Positions 1 to 5,796 of a DNA stretch of 6,033 nucleotides are shown one piece after another. The DNA lies in NCBI GenBank assembly GCA_007571185.1, contig RKRX01000196.1:1-6033 (forward strand). The letters are read 5' to 3'. The notes below the pieces were generated by a model, which saw nothing but the letters and a program-made list of their open reading frames with translations, did no database searches and was not told where the DNA came from. The position numbers and the translations under genes were made by a program. Within the stretch, counting starts at the first letter, position 1, and each line of letters begins with the position of its first letter. Source of the DNA: Oceanicaulis sp. (GTDB taxonomy: Bacteria; Pseudomonadota; Alphaproteobacteria; Caulobacterales; Maricaulaceae).

Positions 1-106
1 TACGAATAGTCTCCCCTCGTTCACCTGCTCGTATAGCAGCTATGGTTTCTGCATTGGGAATAATTGAACTATATTTTTTGGTGACTTTAAGCTTATCGAG
101 TTTCAT
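1..106 (-). CDS. RelB/DinJ-like type II antitoxin, N-terminal part (runs off the left edge)
   Basis: This minus-strand reading frame starts at the ATG at 106-104 and leaves the window after 35 codons. The visible protein begins MKLDKLKVTKKYSSIIPN and continues with AETIAAIRAGERGETIR. The pattern NAETIxAxxxxxRGE is typical of short antitoxins of RelB/DinJ-like toxin-antitoxin modules, which bind DNA through the N-terminus and neutralise a toxin usually encoded just downstream. The start is well supported: an AGGAG ribosome binding site (115-119) lies 8 nt upstream. Base composition (about 38% G+C for 1-180) is far below the rest of the window, which fits a mobile toxin-antitoxin cassette. The C-terminal half and any toxin lie outside the window, so the family call rests on a short N-terminal pattern. 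A different small ribbon-helix-helix or AbrB-like antitoxin is the main alternative. Confidence 0.6.
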   Translation of the reverse strand, partial: MKLDKLKVTKKYSSIIPNAETIAAIRAGERGETIR

Positions 107-114
107 CTTTAATT

Positions 115-119
115 CTCCT
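115..119 (-). promoter_or_regulatory. Ribosome binding site of the antitoxin-like gene
   Basis: On the minus strand this reads AGGAG, 8 nt before the ATG at 106. It is a near-ideal Shine-Dalgarno sequence and fixes the start of the partial antitoxin-like gene. Confidence 0.75.
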
Positions 120-139
120 GTGCAACATCGTTTAGAGAG

Positions 140-172
140 TTACACGCGTAATGGCATTTTTCAAAAAGTCAA
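140..172 (-). promoter_or_regulatory. Promoter with palindromic operator candidate for the antitoxin-like gene
   Basis: Read on the minus strand, TTGACT (172-167) is a good -35 element. About 15 nt downstream begins TTACGCGTGTAA (151-140), an inverted repeat with TTAC/GTAA arms around a GCGT spacer. It covers the place where the -10 box should lie, and no strong TATAAT-like hexamer is visible there. Antitoxins of this class commonly repress their own operon by binding such a palindrome over the -10 region, so I infer an autoregulatory operator. The -10 assignment is uncertain. Confidence 0.45.
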
Positions 173-226
173 CCCCAAAAATAAATTTGTTTGAATGGCG
201 CTTTGCGGAATAACTCCCCAGAACAA

Positions 227-245
227 GCCCTTCAATGACAAGGGC
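227..245 (-). terminator. Weak stem-loop downstream of the GGDEF gene, possible terminator
   Basis: GCCCTT (227-232) and AAGGGC (240-245) form a perfect 6-bp stem with a 7-nt loop, 19 nt beyond the stop codon of the minus-strand GGDEF gene. In the direction of transcription it is followed by TTGTTCT, a poor U tract. It could end the GGDEF transcript, but it is short and lacks a classic T run. Confidence 0.3.
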
Positions 246-264
246 GGGGCGGCGCTATGGGTTG

Positions 265-969
265 TCATGTCAGCTGCTGATTTTTGGCCTTTTCAGCCCG
301 TTTGCGTGCGTACATGGCCGCATCAGCGGCCGCCATGATTTGTTCCACGCTCTTGCCAGGGGTGAGCGCCTGTACGCCCCAGGCGGCGCTGAGGCGCAGG
401 GCATGGCCCGCGCGCCAGACGGGTGCAGCGGCGATCGCTGCTGCAAGTTCAGAGGCTTTTTGACAGGCGGCGGTTTCCGGGGTCAGGGTCAGCACTATGC
501 CGAACTCATCGCCGCCCAAACGTCCAACACTGTCGGTCCGGCGCACATGGGTGTTGATCAGATCGACCACCTGCCTGAGGACGGCATCGCCCGCGCCATG
601 ACCATACCGGTCATTGATGTGCTTGAAACCGTTGAGGTCGAGATAGATCAGCGAGGAAGGCGCATCGTGACGTTCAGCGAGTGCGAGCGCTCTTGACACG
701 TCCCGCAGAAAGGCGCGCCGGTTCAGCACCGGCAGGAACACGTCCCGATCCGCCAGGGTTTCCATATATCGGATATTGCTCCGCAACGCTTTATTGTCCT
801 GGCGCAGCTGATGGACCTCACGGATCAGAGCGCGCAAAGCGCGCCGAACATTCGGCGTTAACTCTGTTTCAGGCACGCGTATGACCGACACGCCCCTTGA
901 CGGTCTGGACGGGCCTTGAGTCGCGACAGCGTCAACGCTGATGCGCTGATCGCCGGACCGGATACGCAT
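265..969 (-). CDS. Soluble GGDEF-domain diguanylate cyclase
   Basis: The predicted product makes the second messenger cyclic di-GMP from two GTP. The 234-aa protein (from the ATG at 969) has a short N-terminal stretch, a helix likely to form a coiled coil (about 40-73, charged and Leu-rich), and one GGDEF domain (about 76-230). Visible landmarks are LPVLNRRAF (79-87), YLDLNGFKHINDRYGH (109-124) with the metal-binding Asp111, an intact GGDEF active site (152-156), and an RRTD inhibitory I-site (143-146) exactly five residues before it. Catalysis and product inhibition should therefore both be intact. No signal peptide, membrane segment or sensor domain is present, so it is probably cytosolic and dimerises through the coiled coil. 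The ATG at 969 is preferred because CGGAG lies 7 nt upstream. A GTG at 987 in the same frame would add six residues but has no ribosome binding site. It is transcribed divergently from purE. Confidence 0.9.
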   Translation of the reverse strand: MRIRSGDQRISVDAVATQGPSRPSRGVSVIRVPETELTPNVRRALRALIREVHQLRQDNKALRSNIRYMETLADRDVFLPVLNRRAFLRDVSRALALAERHDAPSSLIYLDLNGFKHINDRYGHGAGDAVLRQVVDLINTHVRRTDSVGRLGGDEFGIVLTLTPETAACQKASELAAAIAAAPVWRAGHALRLSAAWGVQALTPGKSVEQIMAAADAAMYARKRAEKAKNQQLT

Positions 970-976
970 AGGCGGG

Positions 977-981
977 CTCCG
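977..981 (-). promoter_or_regulatory. Ribosome binding site that decides the GGDEF gene start
   Basis: The minus strand reads CGGAG here, 7 nt before the ATG at 969. The same bases would be codons if translation began at the upstream GTG (987), so this site argues for the 234-aa rather than the 240-aa product. Confidence 0.6.
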
Positions 982-992
982 TAACACAGGTC

Positions 993-1011
993 ATGATTGC
1001 GTGATGATTGC
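993..1011. repeat. Perfect 8-bp direct repeat in the GGDEF/purE divergent promoter region
   Basis: ATGATTGC occurs at 993-1000 and again at 1004-1011, separated by GTG. The 11-bp period is about one helical turn. A degenerate third copy, ATGTTTTGC, follows directly at 1012-1020 and abuts the TTGACC -35 candidate of purE. The position suits an activator or repressor that binds one face of the DNA and acts on purE, on the GGDEF gene, or on both. No known regulator motif was recognised. Confidence 0.45.
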
Positions 1012-1020
1012 ATGTTTTGC

Positions 1021-1048
1021 TTGACCGGGCGAGCAGTGCGGTTAGGGT
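1021..1048 (+). promoter_or_regulatory. Candidate sigma-70 promoter of purE-purK
   Basis: TTGACC (1021-1026) and TAGGGT (1043-1048) are separated by 16 nt. The -35 is a good match and the -10 is weak, as is common in G+C-rich alphaproteobacteria. Transcription would begin near 1055. That places the in-frame GTG at 1052 at or before the transcript start and supports translation from the ATG at 1085. Confidence 0.45.
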
Positions 1049-1084
1049 GACGTGCTTTCCAAACGCCTGTCAGGCAGGGCCATT

Positions 1085-1594
1085 ATGAGTGAAAGCGCAT
1101 CTCGCAGCGATAAAATCGCCCCCATCGCCATCATTATGGGCTCCCGATCAGACTGGCCGACGATCAAGGTCGGCGCCGGTCTGCTCCGTCAGCTGGGAGT
1201 CTCCTATGAGGCGAAGGTGATTTCTGCGCACCGCACGCCTGATCGCCTGGTCCGTTTTTCCAAGGGCGCGGACGCGCGCGGCGTTCAGGTGATTATCGCA
1301 GGAGCCGGAGGTGCGGCGCACCTGCCGGGCATGGTTGCGGCCATGACCCATTTGCCGGTGCTAGGCGTGCCGATTCAGTCTCATGTCCTGTCAGGTCTGG
1401 ACTCCTTGTTGTCCATCGTACAAATGCCCGCCGGCGTGCCCGTGGGCACGCTGGCCATTGGCGAGGCGGGAGCGAAAAATGCCGCAATCATGGCCGCCTC
1501 CATTGTCGGGTTGAGTGATGAAGCGCTGATGGATCGCGTGAAAGCCTATCGCACAGCCCTTACTGAGTCCGTTGCGGAAACCGTCGAGGATTGA
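1085..1594 (+). CDS. purE: N5-carboxyaminoimidazole ribonucleotide mutase (class I PurE)
   Basis: PurE moves the carboxyl group of N5-CAIR from N5 to C4 to give CAIR in de novo purine synthesis, using the product of PurK encoded directly downstream. The 169-aa protein has the usual class I length and all its signatures: the phosphate/substrate loop GSRSD (19-23), SAHRTP (47-52) with the catalytic His49 (equivalent to His45 of E. coli PurE), the Gly/Ala-rich [12 protein letters not shown] (72-83), and [20 protein letters not shown] (107-126). The family is a cytosolic octamer. The ATG at 1085 is chosen because the homology-like region begins soon after it, and AGGCAGGG (1072-1079) gives a modest ribosome binding site 5 nt upstream. 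An in-frame GTG at 1052 would add eleven residues but sits at the predicted transcript start. purK follows after 3 nt, so the two are almost certainly one operon. Confidence 0.95.
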   Translation: MSESASRSDKIAPIAIIMGSRSDWPTIKVGAGLLRQLGVSYEAKVISAHRTPDRLVRFSKGADARGVQVIIAGAGGAAHLPGMVAAMTHLPVLGVPIQSHVLSGLDSLLSIVQMPAGVPVGTLAIGEAGAKNAAIMAASIVGLSDEALMDRVKAYRTALTESVAETVED

Positions 1595-1597
1595 TCC

Positions 1598-2680
1598 ATG
1601 GCGCCCTGTCTGGCCCCGGCCTCGCGCATCGGCATTCTGGGGGGTGGTCAGCTGGGACGCATGCTGGCGCGGGCGGCGGCGCGTCTGGGCTTTGATTGCG
1701 TGGTGTTTGATCCCGATCAAGATTGCCCCGCCGGGCGTTCAGCGGCGCAAACCGTCACGGCCGCCTATGAGGATCTCGATGCTGTCGCCCGGTTTGCGCA
1801 AAGCGTGGATGCGGTGACCTATGAGTTTGAAAACGTGCCCGCCGCCACAGCACAGATCGCCGCCGCCCACGCGCCGTTGCGCCCCGGCGTCAAGGCGCTT
1901 GGCGTGGCTCAGGACCGTTTGACCGAAAAGACCTTTCTCAATCGCAACGGGGCGGAAACGGCGGCGTTTTGCGCCGTGCAAACGGGTGATGACTTGACCG
2001 AGGCCCTCGGCGAGCTGGGCCTGCCCGCCGTGCTGAAGACACGTCGGTTCGGATATGACGGCAAGGGTCAGGCGGTGATTCGCGACAAGAGCGAGGCCGC
2101 CGCCGCCCTGGCGGTCATGAACGGGCAGCCCGCCATTTTGGAAGCCTTCGTCGATTTCGCCCGCGAGCTTTCCATTATCGCGGCGCGCAGTGCGGATGGA
2201 GCAGTGCAAATCTATCCGCTGGCGGAAAACCGCCATGCTGACGGCCTTCTTCGAGAGAGCCTGGCGCCTGCACACATCGATCCATGCGTACAGGAGGCAG
2301 CGGAGGTCATGGTTACAGGCGTGTTGAACGCGCTTGAGTATGTGGGCGTGATCGCAATGGAGCTGTTTGCGCTTGGCCATGGCGCGCTTTTGGCCAATGA
2401 GATCGCGCCGCGCGTGCACAATACCGGTCACTGGACCCAGGACGCCTGTGCGGTTTGCCAGTTTGAACAGCATATCCGCGCCGTGGCGGGCTGGCCGCTT
2501 GGCGACCCGGCGCCTCATCACGCCGCACACATGGTCAATCTGATCGGCGAGGATGTCGATGATTGGGCGCAATGGTTGCAAATAGAAAACGCCGTGCTGC
2601 ACCTTTATGGCAAGCGTGAAACCCGCGCCGGTCGCAAGATGGGGCATGTGAATGTGTTGAGCGCGCTCTCAGATCGCTAA
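1598..2680 (+). CDS. purK: N5-carboxyaminoimidazole ribonucleotide synthase (PurK, ATP-grasp)
   Basis: PurK uses ATP and bicarbonate to carboxylate AIR to N5-CAIR, which PurE then rearranges. The 360-aa product is close to the usual PurK length and has the expected layout. It starts with an N-terminal pre-ATP-grasp fold with GILGGGQLGRM (12-22) and YEFENVP (75-81). The ATP-grasp core follows, with LKTRRFGYDGKGQ (146-158), the ATP-contacting segment around Glu182 to ARELS (188-192), and the metal/ATP segment NEIAPRVHNTGHWT (267-280). A C-terminal PurK domain has YGKRETRAGRKMGHVN (337-352). The ATG at 1598 is 3 nt after the purE stop. Its ribosome binding site GAGGA (1586-1590, 7 nt spacing) lies inside the end of purE, which points to translational coupling. 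The stop codon overlaps that of the convergent COQ9-family gene by 4 bp, and no terminator is visible between them. Confidence 0.95.
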   Translation: MAPCLAPASRIGILGGGQLGRMLARAAARLGFDCVVFDPDQDCPAGRSAAQTVTAAYEDLDAVARFAQSVDAVTYEFENVPAATAQIAAAHAPLRPGVKALGVAQDRLTEKTFLNRNGAETAAFCAVQTGDDLTEALGELGLPAVLKTRRFGYDGKGQAVIRDKSEAAAALAVMNGQPAILEAFVDFARELSIIAARSADGAVQIYPLAENRHADGLLRESLAPAHIDPCVQEAAEVMVTGVLNALEYVGVIAMELFALGHGALLANEIAPRVHNTGHWTQDACAVCQFEQHIRAVAGWPLGDPAPHHAAHMVNLIGEDVDDWAQWLQIENAVLHLYGKRETRAGRKMGHVNVLSALSDR

Positions 2681-3351
2681 CCGAAACGGCGCAATCCGTA
2701 ACGCAGATCCGCCGCCATGGCCGACAGATTCGGCAGGCCGGCGCCGAGCTTGCGCCATTGGCTCTTGATTTTTTCCACTTGCATGACGTTGTCAATGCGC
2801 CGGTCCAGAAAAGCCCGGGTCATGGCTTGATCCTCACTGTCATCGCCGAGCCAGATGGCGAGGGTGGAGGCGTACACGCCGGACAGAATCGCTCGCTTGG
2901 AGTAGAAATTTCCATCCGTGCTCTGATCGCCGATCGCACCCCAGATCATATGCGCGCTCGCCCAGATCAGCCGAGCGCCGCGCTCAAGCCCGTCAGGCAA
3001 AAGCAGGCGGGCGCGGGCGCGGGTCATGGCCTCCTTCCAGCCTTGATACTGGTTGAGACGAATCAGCACGGCCTGGCCGACCTTGTCCCGGATCCGAGGG
3101 ACGGGGTTGGTTTCGATCTTAGCGCGGGCCATTGCATCACAGCGCCGAGTCCAGGTTTCGATCAAATCCAGAACGCCATCGGGACAGTATAGCTGCACCT
3201 CGCCTTCGCTATAACCGGCCTCCCGGGCGGCGAGATTCAGCGTAGCGCTGCTCCACCCCTCGAACACGGCATGGGGCAGGGCGGCGTCTAGCAAAGCGTT
3301 GCGCGCGGCTTGCGCGCGGCTGGGCCGGATGGTTTGTATCTGATCGGTCAT
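2677..3351 (-). CDS. COQ9-family ubiquinone biosynthesis protein
   Basis: COQ9 proteins bind lipid/quinone intermediates and support the Coq7-type demethoxyubiquinone hydroxylase late in ubiquinone synthesis. They have a TetR-like helical fold without acting as DNA-binding repressors. The 224-aa product starts with [14 protein letters not shown] (20-33), matching the family's first helix region. Its C-terminal half has the diagnostic block [18 protein letters not shown] (137-154), then [16 protein letters not shown] (159-174) and [10 protein letters not shown] (181-190). The frame is open up to an ATG at 3429 (250 aa), but the ATG at 3351 is preferred: it gives the usual length, and a good promoter (3371-3399) lies just upstream with its -10 over the alternative ATG at 3372. 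No Shine-Dalgarno is visible, and the 5' leader would be only about a dozen bases. No other ubiquinone gene is in the window. The stop overlaps that of purK. Confidence 0.9.
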   Translation of the reverse strand: MTDQIQTIRPSRAQAARNALLDAALPHAVFEGWSSATLNLAAREAGYSEGEVQLYCPDGVLDLIETWTRRCDAMARAKIETNPVPRIRDKVGQAVLIRLNQYQGWKEAMTRARARLLLPDGLERGARLIWASAHMIWGAIGDQSTDGNFYSKRAILSGVYASTLAIWLGDDSEDQAMTRAFLDRRIDNVMQVEKIKSQWRKLGAGLPNLSAMAADLRYGLRRFG

Positions 3352-3370
3352 GGGTCTATGCACGACGGTC

Positions 3371-3399
3371 ATGATAGGGCGCGGGAAACGGGGCGTCAC
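3371..3399 (-). promoter_or_regulatory. Candidate promoter of the COQ9-family gene
   Basis: On the minus strand, GTGACG (3399-3394) and TATCAT (3376-3371) are separated by exactly 17 nt, matching 4/6 and 5/6 of the sigma-70 consensus. Transcription would begin near 3364, some 13 nt before the ATG at 3351. This argues against the in-frame ATGs at 3372 and 3429. Confidence 0.5.
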
Positions 3400-3469
3400 G
3401 AAGATTTTGCCGCGCCGCGCGCTGGACATGCGGTTTCAAACCCGGTATGCGGGTCTGTGTCCGAAGCAA

Positions 3470-3491
3470 TTGACGCGAGACGGGCTATGCT
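3470..3491 (+). promoter_or_regulatory. Weak promoter-like elements upstream of rpsU
   Basis: TTGACG (3470-3475) and TATGCT (3486-3491, within GCTATGCT) each resemble alphaproteobacterial -35 and -10 elements, but the gap is only 10 nt, well short of normal. One may be real with an unrecognised partner. If TATGCT is the -10, transcription begins near 3498. The in-frame ATG at 3487, which software might choose as the rpsU start, would then not be transcribed. Confidence 0.25.
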
Positions 3492-3549
3492 GCCCGCCTC
3501 GCGTCGGTCGTGCCATCTGAAGCCGGAACGGGCTTTGAGCAAGAACCTG

Positions 3550-3556
3550 AAGGGAG
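3550..3556 (+). promoter_or_regulatory. Ribosome binding site of rpsU, pointing to an ATC start
   Basis: AAGGGAG ends 8 nt before the ATC at 3565. It is the only strong Shine-Dalgarno in the leader. The nearest in-frame conventional starts (TTG 3535, ATG 3487) lie upstream of it, so it cannot serve them. Confidence 0.65.
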
Positions 3557-3564
3557 AGATCACC

Positions 3565-3798
3565 ATCGTCCAGATCGTCGTACGCAACAACAATGTTGAG
3601 CAAGCGCTTAAGGCCTTGAAAAAGAAAATGCAGCGGGAAGGGACTTTCCGCGAGATGAAGCGTCGCAATCATTTTGAAAAACCGTCCGAAAAAAGAGCGC
3701 GCCAGAAAGCCGAGGCCATCCGCCGGGCGCGTAAGCTGGCGCGCAAGCGCGCCCAGCGCGAGGGGCTGCTGCCCAAGCGAGGCGGAGGGCCTCGCTAG
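3565..3798 (+). CDS. rpsU: Small ribosomal subunit protein bS21
   Basis: bS21 is a small basic protein of the 30S subunit that sits near the anti-Shine-Dalgarno end of 16S rRNA and aids initiation. The 77-aa product (counting the ATC as Met) begins (M)[18 protein letters not shown], continues through [19 protein letters not shown] (19-37) and EKPSEKRAR (38-46), and has the long Arg/Lys-rich tail seen in alphaproteobacterial bS21, ending [10 protein letters not shown]. The start is unusual. Family alignment from memory places the first Met at the ATC of 3565-3567, and a strong ribosome binding site stands 8 nt before it, yet no ATG, GTG or TTG is available there. The in-frame alternatives are TTG 3535 (87 aa, poor ribosome binding site) and ATG 3487 (104 aa). 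ATG 3310 would give 162 aa and overlap COQ9. A sequencing error (G to C) cannot be excluded. Identity is very secure, the start less so. Confidence 0.88.
   Translation: MVQIVVRNNNVEQALKALKKKMQREGTFREMKRRNHFEKPSEKRARQKAEAIRRARKLARKRAQREGLLPKRGGGPR
3776..3796. repeat. 8-bp perfect hairpin at the rpsU stop codon with a GGAGG loop
   Basis: AGCGAGGC (3776-3783) and GCCTCGCT (3789-3796) are exact reverse complements around the 5-nt loop GGAGG. The right arm ends on the first base of the rpsU TAG. No T run follows on either strand, so it is not a classic intrinsic terminator. It may protect the 3' end of the rpsU mRNA or slow polymerase. It also lies about 50 nt past the stop of the convergent ABC permease gene and could act for both transcripts. 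Confidence 0.5.
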
Positions 3799-3848
3799 CA
3801 ACCGGTGCCGGATTTCAGCGCCAAAAAGCGAACGCACGGTCAGACTGA

Positions 3849-5324
3849 TCAAGTTTTCTTGCGGCCCAGCCTGAACCATTTACGGACCGAATCAGCATCC
3901 GCCTGACGCAGGGCGCCTTGGCGAAAGATGACGGATGCGCCCCACATGACCAGCACTGTGGTCGCCATCATCAGGGCGCTGGCGCTGACCAGTTCCCAGA
4001 GCGGGGGATCATCCGGCAGACGAACCATCATCACGAATGGCGTCCAGAGCGGGATCCAGCTGGCGATTTGAACTATTATGGAATCAATCGCCTGTACCGA
4101 AAACGTCATAATCACCATCGGAACAATCAGGATCCAGATGACCGGCCCCATCAGGGTCTGAGCGTCCTGAAGCGTGTCGCACAGAGAGCCCATGGCCAGA
4201 AAAATGGCCCCGTACATCACATAACCGACCGTGAAGAAGAACAACGAGGTCATCAGAAGACCAGGATCAAACACTGCCAGCAACAGCGTCAGCAGATCGG
4301 GATCGATGGACGCCAACGCCGCGCCAAACAGCGTGCTGAGTAGGACCACCACGCCGCCCCAGATTGCAAACAGGGTGAGGGAGAGGGCCGCCGCGCCGAT
4401 CAGCTTGCCCGCCAGAATATCGTGAAAGCGTACGGTTGAGAGCAGCAGCTCAATGATTTTGCCACCCTTTTCCTCAACAAGGCTCGTCAGCAGCATGTTG
4501 ACGATTGAGAACACCGCTGTCCACAGGATGAACCCCAGACCGACCGCCACGAAGAACGGCGCGCGGTCAGCAAAGGTCACCTCATCCATACCATCCGCAT
4601 CACTCGCATCACCGCGCACATCCAGATTGGTGACAGCCGGTCGCAGGGCCAGGATGGCATCGATCTCGTCCGGCTCAAGCCCTTCGGCCATCAACGCCTG
4701 CTCACGCATGTGGGCGCTTAGGATATTGTGGACGTCCGAGCGCAGCCCTGCATCGGTAAGATTGGCCGACAAATAGAGCATTTCCAGATTCTGTCCGGAC
4801 TGTTCCCGGATGATGAAGACTGCAAACAGACCCTTTGGGCCCTCAGAGGTGTCGATGGTCTGATCTGCAGACAGATAAGGACGCAGCGCCTCGATGGTTT
4901 GCGCCGGCGCGTCGACCAGCACCGTCCTGGCGCGCCCGGCTTCCAGCGCGGCTCCGGCGTCCGACAGGCCCACCGCTTCAAGCGCGGCTTCAGCCTGGCT
5001 GGTCCCCGCCGGGTCTTCGTCAAATATATTCAGGGCGGTGCGGGCGGTTTCATCTCCACCGAGTTCGCGCGCCATTGTCGCAATGGCGGCGCGCACCCGG
5101 GCGCGTCGCCGTTCCAAGAGGGTCTGTTCGACCACGCGGTCGAGCCCCTGATCGGTCTCGTCGATCACAGCGTAATAACGCACGGGTTGAGAGGACTGGA
5201 TCAGGATGGGGATGAGCCCGCCAATGGCGGCGAAGAACGGCACGCCCAGCAGGGACAGCCAGAAACCCCAGGTCGCCACATAGGACAAATATTCACGGCG
5301 GGCGATAAGCAGAGTGGCGCGCAT
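3849..5324 (-). CDS. ABC-2 type exporter permease, NatB-like
   Basis: This is the membrane subunit of an ABC exporter, related to the Na+ efflux permease NatB and to YhaP-type proteins. The substrate is not readable from sequence. The 491-aa protein has the ABC2_membrane_3-type layout. A cytoplasmic start (LLIARREYLSY) leads into a first membrane helix (about 19-42), followed by a large, mostly polar extracytoplasmic domain (about 43-255). A cluster of about five helices comes next (near 256-282, 308-332, 346-378, 392-413, 446-468), and the protein ends in a basic tail. The segment VEEKGGKIIELLLSTV (283-298) plus LAGKLIG (304-310) is the family's coupling region that contacts the ATPase. The ATG at 5324 is chosen because it lies 4 nt after the ATPase stop and has GAGG 9 nt upstream. 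The open frame extends to 5480, but only through the ATPase gene. It is co-transcribed with the ATPase. Confidence 0.9.
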   Translation of the reverse strand: MRATLLIARREYLSYVATWGFWLSLLGVPFFAAIGGLIPILIQSSQPVRYYAVIDETDQGLDRVVEQTLLERRRARVRAAIATMARELGGDETARTALNIFDEDPAGTSQAEAALEAVGLSDAGAALEAGRARTVLVDAPAQTIEALRPYLSADQTIDTSEGPKGLFAVFIIREQSGQNLEMLYLSANLTDAGLRSDVHNILSAHMREQALMAEGLEPDEIDAILALRPAVTNLDVRGDASDADGMDEVTFADRAPFFVAVGLGFILWTAVFSIVNMLLTSLVEEKGGKIIELLLSTVRFHDILAGKLIGAAALSLTLFAIWGGVVVLLSTLFGAALASIDPDLLTLLLAVFDPGLLMTSLFFFTVGYVMYGAIFLAMGSLCDTLQDAQTLMGPVIWILIVPMVIMTFSVQAIDSIIVQIASWIPLWTPFVMMVRLPDDPPLWELVSASALMMATTVLVMWGASVIFRQGALRQADADSVRKWFRLGRKKT

Positions 5325-5328
5325 CGTC

Positions 5329-5796
5329 TCAGACCTCTTCATTGACAGTCTCGACAGCGTCCTCACCCACCAGCGCGACGAAAGCGTCATGCAGATGCGG
5401 ACGTTTGGGTTCAAACCGAGAGAGCTTGACGCCTGCCTCCACACAGGCGCGCAACACGTCCTGAGCGTCAACGCCGGCATTGAGCGTCAGCTGGCGATTC
5501 ACCGCGCCATCGCGATCATCGTCTAAGTGTTCGAGCGCGCCGAGCTTGCTGATCACAGCCGCCAAGCCAGAGCCGTCCGAGGCGCCCAGGATCACTTGCC
5601 GCGGCGCATGGGCGAGCGCCTCTTCGACCCCGCCGTCAAAGATTTTCCGCCCCCGCGCCATGAGCATGATCCGGTCACACAAACGTTCGGCATGTTCCAT
5701 CACATGGGTGGAAAATAAAACCGTGCGACCCGATTCAGCCTGTTCGCGGATCACCTGTTCCAGCATGGCCTGGTTCACCGGGTCGAGGCCGGCCAT
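5329..5796 (-). CDS. ABC transporter ATPase, NatA-like, C-terminal part only (5' end lost at a junction)
   Basis: This is the energising subunit of the exporter whose permease starts 4 nt downstream. The visible 155 residues begin in the D-loop, AGLDPVNQ (2-9), then show the switch-histidine region VLFSTHVMEHAERLCDRI (26-43, His31) and MARGRKIFDGG, and end in a C-terminal domain of about 95 residues typical of NatA-like ATPases. Missing are Walker A, the Q-loop, the LSGGQ signature and Walker B. The residues just before the D-loop should read like LDEP plus one or two residues. Instead, the reverse frame upstream reads LQAD and then unrelated sequence to the window edge with no ABC motif. The ATG at 5796 is thus an internal Met codon at the break, not a true start. 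As written, the gene cannot encode a working ATPase. The cause is either a real rearrangement or a chimeric assembly. Confidence 0.85.
   Translation of the reverse strand: MAGLDPVNQAMLEQVIREQAESGRTVLFSTHVMEHAERLCDRIMLMARGRKIFDGGVEEALAHAPRQVILGASDGSGLAAVISKLGALEHLDDDRDGAVNRQLTLNAGVDAQDVLRACVEAGVKLSRFEPKRPHLHDAFVALVGEDAVETVNEEV

Noticed and set aside
970..1084. Purine riboswitch or PurR operator upstream of purE
   Set aside because: No paired three-stem purine riboswitch core and no recognisable PurR-type palindrome could be found. Only the direct repeats and the promoter candidate stand out.
1739..2647. A 302-codon open frame on the minus strand inside purK
   Set aside because: It lies fully antisense to a clear purK, shows no recognisable motif, and is a typical by-product of G+C-rich coding sequence.
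2758..3192. A 144-codon plus-strand open frame inside the COQ9-family gene
   Set aside because: It is antisense to a gene with clear COQ9 family motifs, and its own translation shows no domain pattern or ribosome binding site.
3440..3454. Small hairpin ACCCG/CGGGT upstream of rpsU as a regulator or terminator
   Set aside because: The 5-bp stem has no T run and no known motif, and short G+C-rich stems are expected by chance here.
3310..3564. A longer rpsU product beginning at ATG 3310 or ATG 3487
   Set aside because: The extra residues have no bS21 character. The 3310 start would overlap the COQ9 gene, and 3487 sits in a possible -10 element. The strong ribosome binding site lies downstream of both.
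3799..3848. Intrinsic terminator between rpsU and the convergent permease gene
   Set aside because: The only pairings here (such as CCGG/CCGG and CGC/GCG) are too short and lack a T tract.
4800..5345. Several plus-strand open frames of 85-205 codons across the permease gene and its junction with the ATPase gene
   Set aside because: They are antisense shadows of the permease extracytoplasmic domain, rich in Arg/Gly and without motifs.
5325..5480. A longer permease start up to 5480
   Set aside because: That stretch codes for the ATPase C-terminus in another frame. The ATG at 5324 has a ribosome binding site and the expected 4-nt spacing.
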